From contig NZ_POQT01000010.1 in assembly GCF_002938435.1 (NCBI RefSeq), positions 49,695 through 113,694 of the forward strand: a DNA stretch of 64,000 nucleotides, in the 5' to 3' direction. The notes beneath the pieces are model-generated. The model was not told the origin of the DNA. It saw nothing but the letters and a program-made list of their open reading frames with translations, and did no database searches. A program made the translations under genes and the position numbers. The stretch comes from Blastococcus saxobsidens. GTDB taxonomy: Bacteria; Actinomycetota; Actinomycetes; Mycobacteriales; Geodermatophilaceae. Positions 47,018 through 58,297 of this stretch are shown in pieces (within the stretch, counting starts at the first letter, position 1; each line of letters begins with the position of its first letter).

Positions 47018-48393
47018 CCCGGCCGCCGTCGCGGCGTGGACCCCGCCGGCACCCGGCCACCCGTCGCCCGGTGCTGGACGGGCCGCGGCTGACCGCCTAC
47101 GACGTGCTCGACGCCGTCTCCTCCCGGGAGGCGTTCGCCAACCTGCTGCTGCCGCAGCTGCTGCGCGAACGGAAGCTCGACGAGCGGGATGCCGCGTTCA
47201 CCACCCAGCTGGCCTACGGGGCGCTGCGGGCGCAGGGCACCCTCGACGCGATCCTCACCGGCCTCGTCTCGCGGCCACTGGCCGAGCTGGACCCGCGGGT
47301 GCTGGACCTGCTCCGCCTCGGCGCGTACCAGGTCGTCGACCTGAGAGTGCCGGCGCACGCCGCCGTCGACACGACCGTCGACCTGACCCGCGCCATCGTG
47401 GGGCCGGGGGCGGCCGGGCTGGTCAACGCCGTGCTGCGCAAGGTGGCCGCGGGCGGGGACCGGGCCGCGTGGCTGGCCGCGCTCGGCGCCGAGGGTGACG
47501 AGCGGCTGGCGCTGGCCACCGACCACCCGCGGTGGATCGTCGAGGCGTGGCGGGACGCCCTCGACGGTGAGGACGAGCTGGAGCCGGCGCTGCTGGCCGA
47601 CGACGCGGCTCCCGAGGTGCACCTCGTCGCCCGGCGGATGGGCCGTGCGGACCTGCTGACCGAGTCCGGTGGCGAACCCGGCCCCTGGTCGCCGTACGCG
47701 GTGCGGCTGCGTGGGGGAGATCCCGGCCGGCTGGCGTCGGTGCGCTCCGGCCGCGCCGCGGTGCAGGACGAGGGCAGCCAGCTCGCCGCCCTGCTGCTCA
47801 CCCGTGCGCCCCTCGAGGGCACGGACACCGCCTGGCTGGACATGTGCGCCGGCCCCGGCGGCAAGTCCGGGCTGCTGGCCGCCACCAGGCCCGACGGCGT
47901 CCGGCTCACCGCCGCCGACCGGGCGCCGCACCGTGCCGACCTCGTCCGGCAGGCGTTGCGCGACGAGCGGGACGTCGAGGTGCTGGCCGCCGACGGCACG
48001 CAGCCGCCGTGGCAGCCCGGCTCGTTCGACCGCGTGCTGCTCGACGCACCCTGCACCGGGCTGGGCGCCCTGCGGCGTCGCCCGGAGGTGCGCTGGCGCC
48101 GGACCGCCGAGGACGTCGCACCGCTGGCTGAGCTGCAGACGGCGTTGCTGGACAGCGCGCTCCGCTCGGTCCGGGTGGGTGGGGTCGTCGCCTACGTGAC
48201 GTGCTCGCCGCACTCCGCCGAGACCACCGACGTGGTGGAGGCCGCGGCACGGCGGGACGACGTCGAGGTGCTCCCGGTGGCGCCGCTGTTCCCCGAGGTC
48301 CCGGACATGGCCCGCGGCGAGCACGGGCAGCTGTGGCCGCACCGGCACGGCACCGACGCCATGTTCATGGCGCTGCTCCGCCGCACCAGCTGA
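47014..48393 (+). CDS. rsmB: 16S rRNA (cytosine-967-C5)-methyltransferase RsmB
   Basis: A 459-residue SAM-dependent rRNA methyltransferase with an N-terminal NusB-like RNA-binding domain ([20 protein letters not shown]) and a C-terminal Rossmann domain: [15 protein letters not shown] (SAM), [18 protein letters not shown] and [10 protein letters not shown] with the two catalytic cysteines. GTG overlaps the fmt stop. Convergent with the HNH gene, with only 7 bases between stops. Confidence 0.94.
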   Translation: MTRPPSRRGPRRHPATRRPVLDGPRLTAYDVLDAVSSREAFANLLLPQLLRERKLDERDAAFTTQLAYGALRAQGTLDAILTGLVSRPLAELDPRVLDLLRLGAYQVVDLRVPAHAAVDTTVDLTRAIVGPGAAGLVNAVLRKVAAGGDRAAWLAALGAEGDERLALATDHPRWIVEAWRDALDGEDELEPALLADDAAPEVHLVARRMGRADLLTESGGEPGPWSPYAVRLRGGDPGRLASVRSGRAAVQDEGSQLAALLLTRAPLEGTDTAWLDMCAGPGGKSGLLAATRPDGVRLTAADRAPHRADLVRQALRDERDVEVLAADGTQPPWQPGSFDRVLLDAPCTGLGALRRRPEVRWRRTAEDVAPLAELQTALLDSALRSVRVGGVVAYVTCSPHSAETTDVVEAAARRDDVEVLPVAPLFPEVPDMARGEHGQLWPHRHGTDAMFMALLRRTS

Positions 48394-48400
48394 CGCTCGC

Positions 48401-49990
48401 TCAGAACGGCGGTGGATCGTCGTCCGGGTCGGGTAGCGATGGTGGTGGGTGCGGTGGTTCGGTGAGCACGCGGTAGCAGGGTGGTCGGCTGGTGCGGGTC
48501 ACCCCGGAGGGGGTGATGACGGTCAGCACCCCCTCGTCGCTCAACGTGTGGACCCAGCCCTCGGCGTGGGTCTTGAGCCGGTGGTGGCGCCGGCATAGGC
48601 AGCAGAGGTTGTCGCAGGAGGTCTCCCCGCCGGCGGCGTGCGGGACGACGTGGTCCAGATCGGCCCAGCCGGCGCGCACGGTGCAGCCGGGATGCCGGCA
48701 GGTGCGGTCCCGCACCCGCAGGAACCGTTGCTGGGCTGCCGAGGGGCGGTAGCGGTCGACCGCGCCGGGTGCGGTCAGCACCGGGCAGGCGCAGGCTGCC
48801 TCGGGATGCTCGGGGCAGCCGCGGCGGGCCAGCCGTGCGACCTCGCCGCGGTCGGTCAAGGCCAGCAGCGCGCCGGTGCGGTCGGTGATCGCGATCTCCA
48901 GGCTGCCGCCCGTCGGGGCCTGCAGCCCGCCGGGGCACAGCGCGTCCAGCTGGGTGAGCAGCTCGCGCAGGTGGGCGGCGGTGATCGGCTCACCATCGAC
49001 CTCACCCACCGGGGAAGCCGTGCCGGGCGGGGTAGCGGTGCCGGGCGGGGTGAACGCGGCCGGCCGCGGGCCACCGGCGGCCATGAATCCGGTGGGAGTG
49101 AGCGCCGTCAGCGGGGCCACCACGGTCAGCTGCGCGGTGACCGGCGGCTGGTCCTGCCAGGGGCGCAGCATCAGATCAGCCGCAGCCCCGGCCCGCAGCA
49201 TGCCGATCGGCCGGTCGTCACCGGCCTCCTTCGCCGCACGGGCGTGCCGGTCCACGGTGTCCCGGCAGGCGCGGGCCTCGGGATGGGGCATGAGGGCGCG
49301 CAACTCGCTCATCCCGTCCCCGACCGGGCGCACAGTGACGTCCGCTGCGCGGCGGCGGGACTCCCGTCGCCGGTCGGCGGCCGTGGCATCCCGGGCGATG
49401 AGCTCGGCGCGCACCGCTTCCCGCAGCTTGCCCACCCCCAGCTCCCCGGCGCCGGGCAGCACCGCGGCCTCCATCCCGGCGATCACGCCCGGATCGGTCT
49501 CCCGCCCGGTGGCGGCGACCTCTGCGGCCATGGCCCGGGCACGGGGCCAGTCCAGCCGCCCCAGCCGCAGCTGCTCGAACACCCCGGTGAGCACGGTGGT
49601 GAGGATCTCCGCGTGCTCCAGCAGGGTGACCGCCGCCGCCCGGCTGCAGTTCTGCACCGCCGCCAACTCATCGGGCACGAACTCACTGGCATCGCGCGGG
49701 CCGGTGTGCCCGGCACGCTCACCGCCCGGCAGCGCACCAATCGGAGCCGGGCGGGCGGCGGCCAGGTCCATCGCCAGCTCCACCCGCAACGCCGCCAGCT
49801 GGGCCTCGGCCACCACGATCTGCCCCAGCAGCGCCGCGGCCTCCCCAGCACTGCGGCCGGCCGGCAACCACGCGCTCAACGGCTCACCCGACCGGGGAGC
49901 CGGATCCGGATCGACCAGCTCCCACGGCGAGGGCACCGGGTCCACCGGCACCACGGTCACCCCGACCGCGAACCCGCCACCCGACGACAT
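48401..49990 (-). CDS. DUF222 domain HNH endonuclease-like protein (13E12 family)
   Basis: A 529-residue protein with an N-terminal DUF222 region ([39 protein letters not shown]) and a C-terminal HNH motif ([33 protein letters not shown]). A Pro/Gly/Thr linker with [12 protein letters not shown] separates the halves. Such genes occur in many copies in high-GC actinobacteria and resemble the REP13E12 proteins of mycobacteria. Nuclease activity is plausible but unproven. ATG start. Next to it on the same strand are two decayed genes. Confidence 0.88.
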   Translation of the reverse strand: MSSGGGFAVGVTVVPVDPVPSPWELVDPDPAPRSGEPLSAWLPAGRSAGEAAALLGQIVVAEAQLAALRVELAMDLAAARPAPIGALPGGERAGHTGPRDASEFVPDELAAVQNCSRAAAVTLLEHAEILTTVLTGVFEQLRLGRLDWPRARAMAAEVAATGRETDPGVIAGMEAAVLPGAGELGVGKLREAVRAELIARDATAADRRRESRRRAADVTVRPVGDGMSELRALMPHPEARACRDTVDRHARAAKEAGDDRPIGMLRAGAAADLMLRPWQDQPPVTAQLTVVAPLTALTPTGFMAAGGPRPAAFTPPGTATPPGTASPVGEVDGEPITAAHLRELLTQLDALCPGGLQAPTGGSLEIAITDRTGALLALTDRGEVARLARRGCPEHPEAACACPVLTAPGAVDRYRPSAAQQRFLRVRDRTCRHPGCTVRAGWADLDHVVPHAAGGETSCDNLCCLCRRHHRLKTHAEGWVHTLSDEGVLTVITPSGVTRTSRPPCYRVLTEPPHPPPSLPDPDDDPPPF

Positions 49991-49999
49991 ACCCGCAGG

Positions 50000-50335
50000 C
50001 TATGCAGGGGGTACGACAGTTCCGGCGCTCCGACCAGGTCGTCCGCCGGAGCTCATCGGACGCAGGGTGACCGCGTACCCGGAAGTGGCGGCGGGGGCGG
50101 CGGCCCCGCTCTCCTCGATGTGCCAGCGCACGACCTCGTCCTTGCGCTGGACCTCCGTGGCCCGGGCGTAGGCCTCGTTGAGCTCGTCGGCGGTGGCGAG
50201 CGGGATCTCGGTCGACGTCTCGCCGGTGTGGGGGTTGGTGTGGGTGGCGGTCTTTCCCGCGCGACCGGTGCGCCAGGTGCCGGCGATCGCCATCCGGTCG
50301 AAACCGTCGTAGGGCGGAAGGGCGTCGGAAGCCAT
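50000..50335 (-). pseudogene. Truncated aldehyde dehydrogenase (N-terminus with internal deletion)
   Basis: The 111-residue frame starts [20 protein letters not shown], then [20 protein letters not shown] and [20 protein letters not shown]: the N-terminus of NAD-dependent aldehyde dehydrogenases of the benzaldehyde/vanillin type. It then jumps to [14 protein letters not shown], a segment normally some 20-25 residues further on, and after about residue 84 becomes unrelated. The cofactor-binding and catalytic parts (about 400 residues) are missing. Arranged directly upstream of the HNH gene. Confidence 0.72.
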
Positions 50336-50386
50336 GATCAGGCCCTACCCCGGTCGCCACAGGAGACATGTGGGGCCGCGCGCCCG

Positions 50387-50940
50387 TCAGTCGCGTGGCG
50401 GGCCGGGAGGGTCAGCGAGCCAGCGGCGTCCGGCGCGGGCCTGGCGAAGACACCCCGCGAGGAACAACAGCGCTGCGACGAACGCGAACGCGGCGCCCGG
50501 CAGGGTCGTGGCCAGGTCCTGCCAGGACACGAACGCCACGTGCGGAGCGAACAGGACGAGCAGGAACAGCGGACCGAGGACCCGCATCCGGGCCATGTCC
50601 GCCGCGCGACGGTCGGCTGCCTGCCGACGCCCCAGTCCCGGTCGGCGTGCCGCCGCACCGCGTACTCGGCCAGCAGGCGCCGGCTCTGCAGCCGGCGGCC
50701 GGGCTCGGTACCCAGGAGCGCCCAGGCTGCAAGCGCCAAGGTCAGACTTATCGCCACCGTGGTTTCCCACGCCCCCGGGGATCACTGCGCCGGTTCCAGG
50801 CGCAGGAGCGCGAAGCCGACGATGAACGGTGCTGACGTCATGGCCAGGTGGCGCAGCTCATGCCGGGCCTGGACACGGACCGCCGCCGTCGCGTCGTCCG
50901 CGATCAGTTCCGGCTGGTCGGGCGCGCCGGGGTCGCTCAC
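50387..50940 (-). pseudogene. Broken membrane-protein gene (in-frame stop plus frameshift)
   Basis: From GTG at 50940 the minus strand reads [20 protein letters not shown], then [20 protein letters not shown], and hits TGA at 50784-50782. The same frame continues after the stop with [20 protein letters not shown] and [16 protein letters not shown]. Near 50630 the sense shifts by one base to a second frame, [20 protein letters not shown], with two more membrane helices and the end [17 protein letters not shown]. Joined, these make an about 180-residue protein with four hydrophobic segments. Family not recognised. The last 69 codons (ATG at 50596) could still be expressed. Confidence 0.65.
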
Positions 50941-51053
50941 GAGGGCAGGTCGGGGATGCACGACCTCGTCGGTGGACCACGGACAACCGCTTCACCCGTT
51001 CGCGCAGCAGGCGGCGGTCGCGGGAGTGGGCGGGCCCACGAGAAGGCCGCACC

Positions 51054-51059
51054 TAGACT
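51054..51059 (+). promoter_or_regulatory. -10 box of a probable leaderless promoter for rpe and the rib genes
   Basis: TAGACT ends 8 bases before the GTG at 51068. No FMN-riboswitch-like sequence is visible between 50941 and the start. Confidence 0.45.
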
Positions 51060-51067
51060 CGGCGGAC

Positions 51068-51739
51068 GTGTCCCGGGAACCGATGATCGCTCCGAGCCTG
51101 CTGGCCGCGGACTTCGCGCGCCTCGCCGACGAGGTGGCCCGGGTCGCCGACGCCGACTGGCTGCACGTCGACGTCATGGACGCGCACTTCGTCCCGAACC
51201 TCACCCTCGGCCTGCCGGTCGTCGAGGCCATCCAGCGGGTGAGCCCGGTGCCGCTGGACTGCCACCTGATGATCACCGACCCCGAGCGCTGGGCGCCCGG
51301 GTACGCCGAGGCCGGCGCCCGCAACGTCACGGTGCACGCCGAGGCCTGCCGCGACGCCCGGGCCGTCGCCCGCGACATCCGGGCCGCCGGAGCGCTCGCC
51401 GGCCTGGCCGTCAAGCCCGGCACCCCGCTGGAGGACCATCTCGACGTCCTGCGCGACTTCGACACCTTGCTGGTCATGAGCGTGGAGCCCGGCTTCGGCG
51501 GCCAGTCCTTCATCGCCGACGTGCTCCCCAAGGTGCGGGAGGCCCGCCGGCTCGTCGACAGCGGTGAGCTCACCCTGCTCGTCGAGATCGACGGCGGCAT
51601 CAACGCCGACACCATCGAGCAGGCGGCCGAGGCCGGGGTGGACATGTTCGTCGCCGGCTCCGCCGTCTACGGCGCCGACGACCCCGGCAAGGCCATCGCG
51701 GCCCTGCGCGCGCAGGCCGCTGCGGCGATGCGCGGGTGA
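51068..51739 (+). CDS. rpe: Ribulose-phosphate 3-epimerase
   Basis: Interconverts ribulose 5-phosphate and xylulose 5-phosphate; ribulose 5-phosphate is also a precursor of riboflavin, made by the operon that follows. The 223-residue TIM barrel has [58 protein letters not shown] and [14 protein letters not shown] with the metal and catalytic residues. GTG 51068 is chosen because of the -10 box; ATG 51083 would give the classical MIAPS start. Its stop overlaps ribD as GTGA. Confidence 0.95.
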   Translation: MSREPMIAPSLLAADFARLADEVARVADADWLHVDVMDAHFVPNLTLGLPVVEAIQRVSPVPLDCHLMITDPERWAPGYAEAGARNVTVHAEACRDARAVARDIRAAGALAGLAVKPGTPLEDHLDVLRDFDTLLVMSVEPGFGGQSFIADVLPKVREARRLVDSGELTLLVEIDGGINADTIEQAAEAGVDMFVAGSAVYGADDPGKAIAALRAQAAAAMRG

Positions 51740-52812
51740 CCGTCAGCGACGCCGAGCTGCGCGCGATGGCCCGGGCCCGCGAGCTCGGGGGGACGGTGCT
51801 GGGCACCACCAGCCCGAACCCGGCCGTGGGCGCCGTGGTCCTCGCCGCCGACGGGACGGTCGTCGGCGAGGGGGCCACCCAGCCGCCCGGAGGACCGCAC
51901 GCCGAGGTCCGCGCCCTGACGCAGGCCGGCGACCGCGCACGCGGCGGCACCGCGGTGGTCACCCTCGAGCCGTGCGCGCACACCGGTCGCACGGGCCCGT
52001 GCGCCGACGCCCTGCTGGCGGCCGGGATCGCGCGGGTCGTCGTCGCCGTCCCCGAGCCGACGGAGCTCGCCGGCGGGGGAGCGGAGCGGCTGCGGGCCGC
52101 CGGGGTCGACGTCGTCGTGGGCGTCGAGCAGGAGGCGGCCGAGCGCGGGGCCCTGGCCGGGTGGCTGACCGGCGTCCGCGAGCAGCGCCCCTACGTCGTC
52201 TGGAAGGTGGCCGCGACCCTGGACGGGCGGGTCGCGGCGGCCGACGGCAGCAGCCGCTGGATCACCGGCCCCGAGGCGCGCGCCGAGGTGCACCGCATCC
52301 GGGCCGGGTGCGACGCCGTCGTCGTCGGCTCGGGCACCGCGCTCGCCGACGACCCGCAGCTCACCGTCCGCGACGCCGACGGCCGGGACGCCGCCCGGCA
52401 ACCGCTGCGGGTCGTCGTCGACCGCCGCGACCGGCTGCCCGCCACCGCCCGGGTGCTGGACGGCGCCGCGCCCACTTACGTCAGCCGTGCCTCGACGCCG
52501 GCGGAGCTCCTGGCCGAGCTGTTCGCCCGCGACGTCCGCCGGGTGCTGCTCGAGGGCGGCCCCACCCTGGCCGCCGCCTTCCTCCGCGACGGGCTCGTCG
52601 ACGAGGCCGTCGTCCACCTCGCGCCGAAGCTCCTGGGTGCCGGTCCCTCCCTGGTGGGTGACCTGGGAATCAGCGGCATCGGCTCGGCGCTGTCCTTCTC
52701 GGTCGCCGGTCTCACCCCCCTGGGCGGGGACGTGCAGATCCGGCTGCACCCCACCCGGCACACTGGTGGGGGCACCCGCACCGGCGGGGACGGCACGGAC
52801 GGAGGGAGCTGA
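51736..52812 (+). CDS. ribD: Bifunctional riboflavin biosynthesis deaminase/reductase RibD
   Basis: Carries out the second and third steps of riboflavin synthesis from GTP. The 358-residue protein has an N-terminal zinc deaminase ([34 protein letters not shown]) and a C-terminal NADPH reductase ([54 protein letters not shown]). GTG start coupled to rpe. The last about 20 residues are a Gly/Thr-rich tail. Confidence 0.96.
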   Translation: MTVSDAELRAMARARELGGTVLGTTSPNPAVGAVVLAADGTVVGEGATQPPGGPHAEVRALTQAGDRARGGTAVVTLEPCAHTGRTGPCADALLAAGIARVVVAVPEPTELAGGGAERLRAAGVDVVVGVEQEAAERGALAGWLTGVREQRPYVVWKVAATLDGRVAAADGSSRWITGPEARAEVHRIRAGCDAVVVGSGTALADDPQLTVRDADGRDAARQPLRVVVDRRDRLPATARVLDGAAPTYVSRASTPAELLAELFARDVRRVLLEGGPTLAAAFLRDGLVDEAVVHLAPKLLGAGPSLVGDLGISGIGSALSFSVAGLTPLGGDVQIRLHPTRHTGGGTRTGGDGTDGGS

Positions 52813-52813
52813 G

Positions 52814-55530
<2,717 letters not shown>

Positions 55531-55534
<4 letters not shown>

Positions 55535-55601
55535 AAGGACCCTCGCGCTCCCCACGACACGCTTCGCGCGCCGCGGGTCCCTGCGCGAGGGCCGTTCCAT
55601 C
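55531..55601 (+). repeat. About 70-nt structured intergenic repeat, copy C
   Basis: Starts GTAGAAGGACC at the hisE stop codon and ends GGCCGTTCCATC. The outer stem CCCTCGCGC (55540-55548) pairs with GCGCGAGGG (55583-55591). Ends are nearly identical to copy A, which lies in the opposite orientation, whereas the stem sequence is different but equally paired. It stands between hisE and hisG. Confidence 0.8.
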
Positions 55602-55622
55602 CGCTTCTGAAGGAGTTCCCCC

Positions 55623-56489
55623 ATGCTGCGCGTCGCCGTGCCGAACAAGGGCGTCCTGAGCGAGCCCGCCGCGGAAATGCTCGCCGAGAGCGGGTACCGG
55701 CAGCGCCGCAGCACCAAGGACCTCGCGGTCTACGACCCGGAGAACGACACCGAGTTCTTCTACCTGCGGCCCCGCGACATCGCCGTCTACGTCGCCGCCG
55801 GCACGCTCGACGTCGGCGTCACCGGCCGCGACATGCTGCTGGAGACGGCGCCGGCCGACGGGGAGGGCCCGGCCGCGGTCGAGGTCATGCCGCTGGGCTT
55901 CGGGCGGTCGTCCTTCCGCTTCGCCACGCCCGTGGAGTCCGGCATCGAGCAGGTGGAGCAGCTGGGCGGGAAGCGGGTCGCCACCGCCTACCCAGTGCTG
56001 GCCGAGCGCTACCTGCGCGAGTCGGGCATCAAGGCCGACGTCGTCAAGCTCGACGGGGCCGTCGAGACCGCCTGCCGGCTGGGGGTCGCCGACGCGGTCT
56101 GCGACGTGGTGGAGACCGGGACGACGCTGCGCGCCGCGGGCCTGCACATCATCGGCGAGCCGGTGCTCACCAGCGAGGCCATCCTGGTCCGCCGCGAGGG
56201 GGCCGAGGAGATCCCGGCGGTGGCCCAGCTCCGCCGCCGGCTCAAGGGCGTCCTGGTGGCCCGGCAGTACGTGATGCTCGACTACGACTGCCCGAACGAG
56301 ATCCTGCCCGCGGCCACCGCGATCACGCCCGGCATCGAGGGGCCGACGGTCAGCCCGCTGCAGACCCCCGGCTGGTCGGCCGTCCGCGCCATGGTGGCCA
56401 AGGCCGACACCAACCGGGTCATGGACGAGCTGTGGGAGCTCGGGGCCCGCGCCATCCTGGTTACCAGCATCCACGCCTCCCGGATCTGA
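55623..56489 (+). CDS. hisG: ATP phosphoribosyltransferase, long form
   Basis: First and feedback-controlled step of histidine synthesis. At 288 residues it is the long hexameric form with a C-terminal ACT-like regulatory domain. Conserved segments are LRVAVPNKGVLSEPAAEML, DIAVYVAAGTLDVGVTGRD, the PRPP site AVCDVVETGTTLRAAGL and, in the regulatory domain, ARQYVMLDYDCPNE. ATG start with AAGGAG 7 bases upstream. Confidence 0.96.
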   Translation: MLRVAVPNKGVLSEPAAEMLAESGYRQRRSTKDLAVYDPENDTEFFYLRPRDIAVYVAAGTLDVGVTGRDMLLETAPADGEGPAAVEVMPLGFGRSSFRFATPVESGIEQVEQLGGKRVATAYPVLAERYLRESGIKADVVKLDGAVETACRLGVADAVCDVVETGTTLRAAGLHIIGEPVLTSEAILVRREGAEEIPAVAQLRRRLKGVLVARQYVMLDYDCPNEILPAATAITPGIEGPTVSPLQTPGWSAVRAMVAKADTNRVMDELWELGARAILVTSIHASRI

Positions 56490-56539
56490 GCCCGGTGACC
56501 GGCGGGCAACTTTTCGCGGGCTCCGTTCGTCGGACCGGC

Positions 56540-57016
56540 ATGCGACGTCTGCTGCCGCTCCTGCTGCTCGCCTCGGCGGTCGTGCTCGGCGCCTGCGGCA
56601 CGCCCGCCGCCGACGGCGGTGCCGGCCCGGCGCCCTCGGACGCGGCCGGTCCGGGTGGCGGCACCGGCATCTCCCAGGCGGAGAACGACCTGCGCATCGA
56701 CGTCGACCGTGGGGACGGCAGCCCGCCCGAGTCGTGGACGCTGGTCTGCGTCGGCTTCGTGGAGGGCACCCACCCCCAGGCGCAGGCGGCCTGCGACCAC
56801 CTCGCCGGGATGACCGACCCGTTCGCGCCGATCGCGGCCGACACGATGTGCATCCAGCAGTACGGCGGCCCGCAGACCGCGCGGATCACCGGCCGCTGGC
56901 AGGGTGGCCCCGTCGACCTCGAGCTCTCCCGGGTCGACGGGTGCCGCATCGCCCAGTGGGACTCGCTGGGCCCGGTCCTGCCGGTCCCGGTGACAGGGGT
57001 CCAGCCGCTCGGCTGA
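56540..57016 (+). CDS. Lipoprotein with subtilisin-inhibitor-like (SSI) domain
   Basis: A 158-residue secreted protein: signal peptide MRRLLPLLLLASAVVLGAC with a lipobox (LGAC, lipidated Cys19), a Gly/Ala/Pro linker, then an SSI-type domain with WTLVCVGFVEGTHPQAQAAC, MCIQQYGGPQTARITGRWQG and four Cys placed as in Streptomyces subtilisin inhibitors (two disulfides). It may protect the cell surface from secreted serine proteases; the reactive-site loop should lie near MCIQQYGG. ATG start; ends 12 bases from the convergent DUF2877 gene. Confidence 0.82.
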   Translation: MRRLLPLLLLASAVVLGACGTPAADGGAGPAPSDAAGPGGGTGISQAENDLRIDVDRGDGSPPESWTLVCVGFVEGTHPQAQAACDHLAGMTDPFAPIAADTMCIQQYGGPQTARITGRWQGGPVDLELSRVDGCRIAQWDSLGPVLPVPVTGVQPLG

Positions 57017-57028
57017 CGCCGGCTCCGG

Positions 57029-58036
57029 TCAGCGGGGGCGGGTCGTCCGCTCCACCAGGTCGATCGCCGTGCACAGGCCGAGCGCCAGGGCCCGGCCGGT
57101 GACGGGGCCGGTCGCCAGGAGCCGCTCGACGGCCGGCGCGAGCAGCTTCTCACCGACCAGCCCGCGCAGCACGGCCGCGTACTCGGCGCTCACCCGGCCC
57201 GCGGCGGCGTGCCGGAGCAGAGCCCCCGACAGCTCAGTGGTGCGCCCGGCGGCCAGCGAGCAGACGCCCGCGGCGAACCGCTCCGCCGAGGGGTGGCCGA
57301 GGAGGACCAGGCCCGCGATCGTGCCCGCCATGACGTCGTCGCCGGCCGGGGTGAGCCCCGGCCCGACGCCGATGAGCCGGGTCGCGGTGCGCAGCGCCGC
57401 CTCGAGGTCGGCCCGGCGGACGGCGCCGCGCAGCGCCGCCAGCGGCCCGCCAGGGCCGGTCGGCAGACCCGGCAGGGTGAACGCGCTGTGCGGCACGCCC
57501 TCGCCGTAGAGGGTGTTGCGGAGCTGGCGGACGCCCTCGGGGAGCAGGGCCGGGCGCCCCCCGGGCAGCCGGGGGCGCGGGTCCCACCAGGCGGCGGCAC
57601 TGACGGCGAGGTCGCCGACGGCGACCCGTCCGCCACCCACCTCCGCGGGGGCGCCCGCGGGCAGCCCGACGAGCGGGCGGCCGTTGCTCGGGCGGAACAG
57701 GATGCAGCCGAGCGGCAGCCGGGGGGCGTCGCCGGTCAGGATGCCGACGACGTCGCTGCAGCCGCGTTCACCGGTCACGTGCAGGTAGACCGCCGTCGGT
57801 GAGCTGAGGAGCACGCGGGCGGGGCGGACCGGGCCGCGGAGCAGCTCGGCGACGCCGGTGCTGGCGGCAGCGGGCACCGCGGTCGCCGCTCTGGCCGGGC
57901 GGGCGGTGCGCGCGGTCGCCCGCGCGGACTCCCGGGGGAGCGGGATGGTGGGCACACCGGCGCGGGCCGCCTGGCCGCGCAGCGCGACCCGATCGCTCGT
58001 GCCGGTCCGGACTGTGGTGTCGTCGATCGCGCGCAT
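57029..58036 (-). CDS. DUF2877 (AllH-like) protein
   Basis: A 335-residue protein with the DUF2877 signature TRLIGVGPGLTPAGDDVMAG in its C-terminal half and a helical end (FAAGVCSLAAGRTTELSGAL). DUF2877 includes AllH, reported as a component of an oxamate carbamoyltransferase in anaerobic allantoin breakdown; the partners AllF and AllG are not in the window. The first 70 residues are Arg/Ala/Thr-rich and look disordered. ATG at 58036 chosen; the frame stays open upstream. It is divergent from a PucR regulator, which supports a link to purine or ureide metabolism. Confidence 0.75.
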   Translation of the reverse strand: MRAIDDTTVRTGTSDRVALRGQAARAGVPTIPLPRESARATARTARPARAATAVPAAASTGVAELLRGPVRPARVLLSSPTAVYLHVTGERGCSDVVGILTGDAPRLPLGCILFRPSNGRPLVGLPAGAPAEVGGGRVAVGDLAVSAAAWWDPRPRLPGGRPALLPEGVRQLRNTLYGEGVPHSAFTLPGLPTGPGGPLAALRGAVRRADLEAALRTATRLIGVGPGLTPAGDDVMAGTIAGLVLLGHPSAERFAAGVCSLAAGRTTELSGALLRHAAAGRVSAEYAAVLRGLVGEKLLAPAVERLLATGPVTGRALALGLCTAIDLVERTTRPR

Positions 58037-58297
58037 CTCGGCCCCTCCCCGACGGGTCGGAGGAGGCCGGTGGGTCGGCCCCCTACCGCTGGATCCAGCC
58101 CCTCGCGGGAGGACCGGCGGCACCGCCTGAGCGGGAACGCCTACCATCCAGCGAGCGGGTCGATCGGGTTGAACCTAAGCGGCGCGTCGCACGCCTTCTT
58201 ATGGCGGAAGTCGCCAAGAATGGGTCTCGGCGTCCAGGGACACCTGACATCATCCTGCGGTGTGGCACTGTGGACGCGAACTGAAAGGGGACGCTTC

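Noticed and set aside
50941..51067. FMN riboswitch upstream of the riboflavin genes
   Set aside because: None of the conserved FMN-element segments (such as AGGGUGAAAUUCC) is present between the broken gene and rpe.
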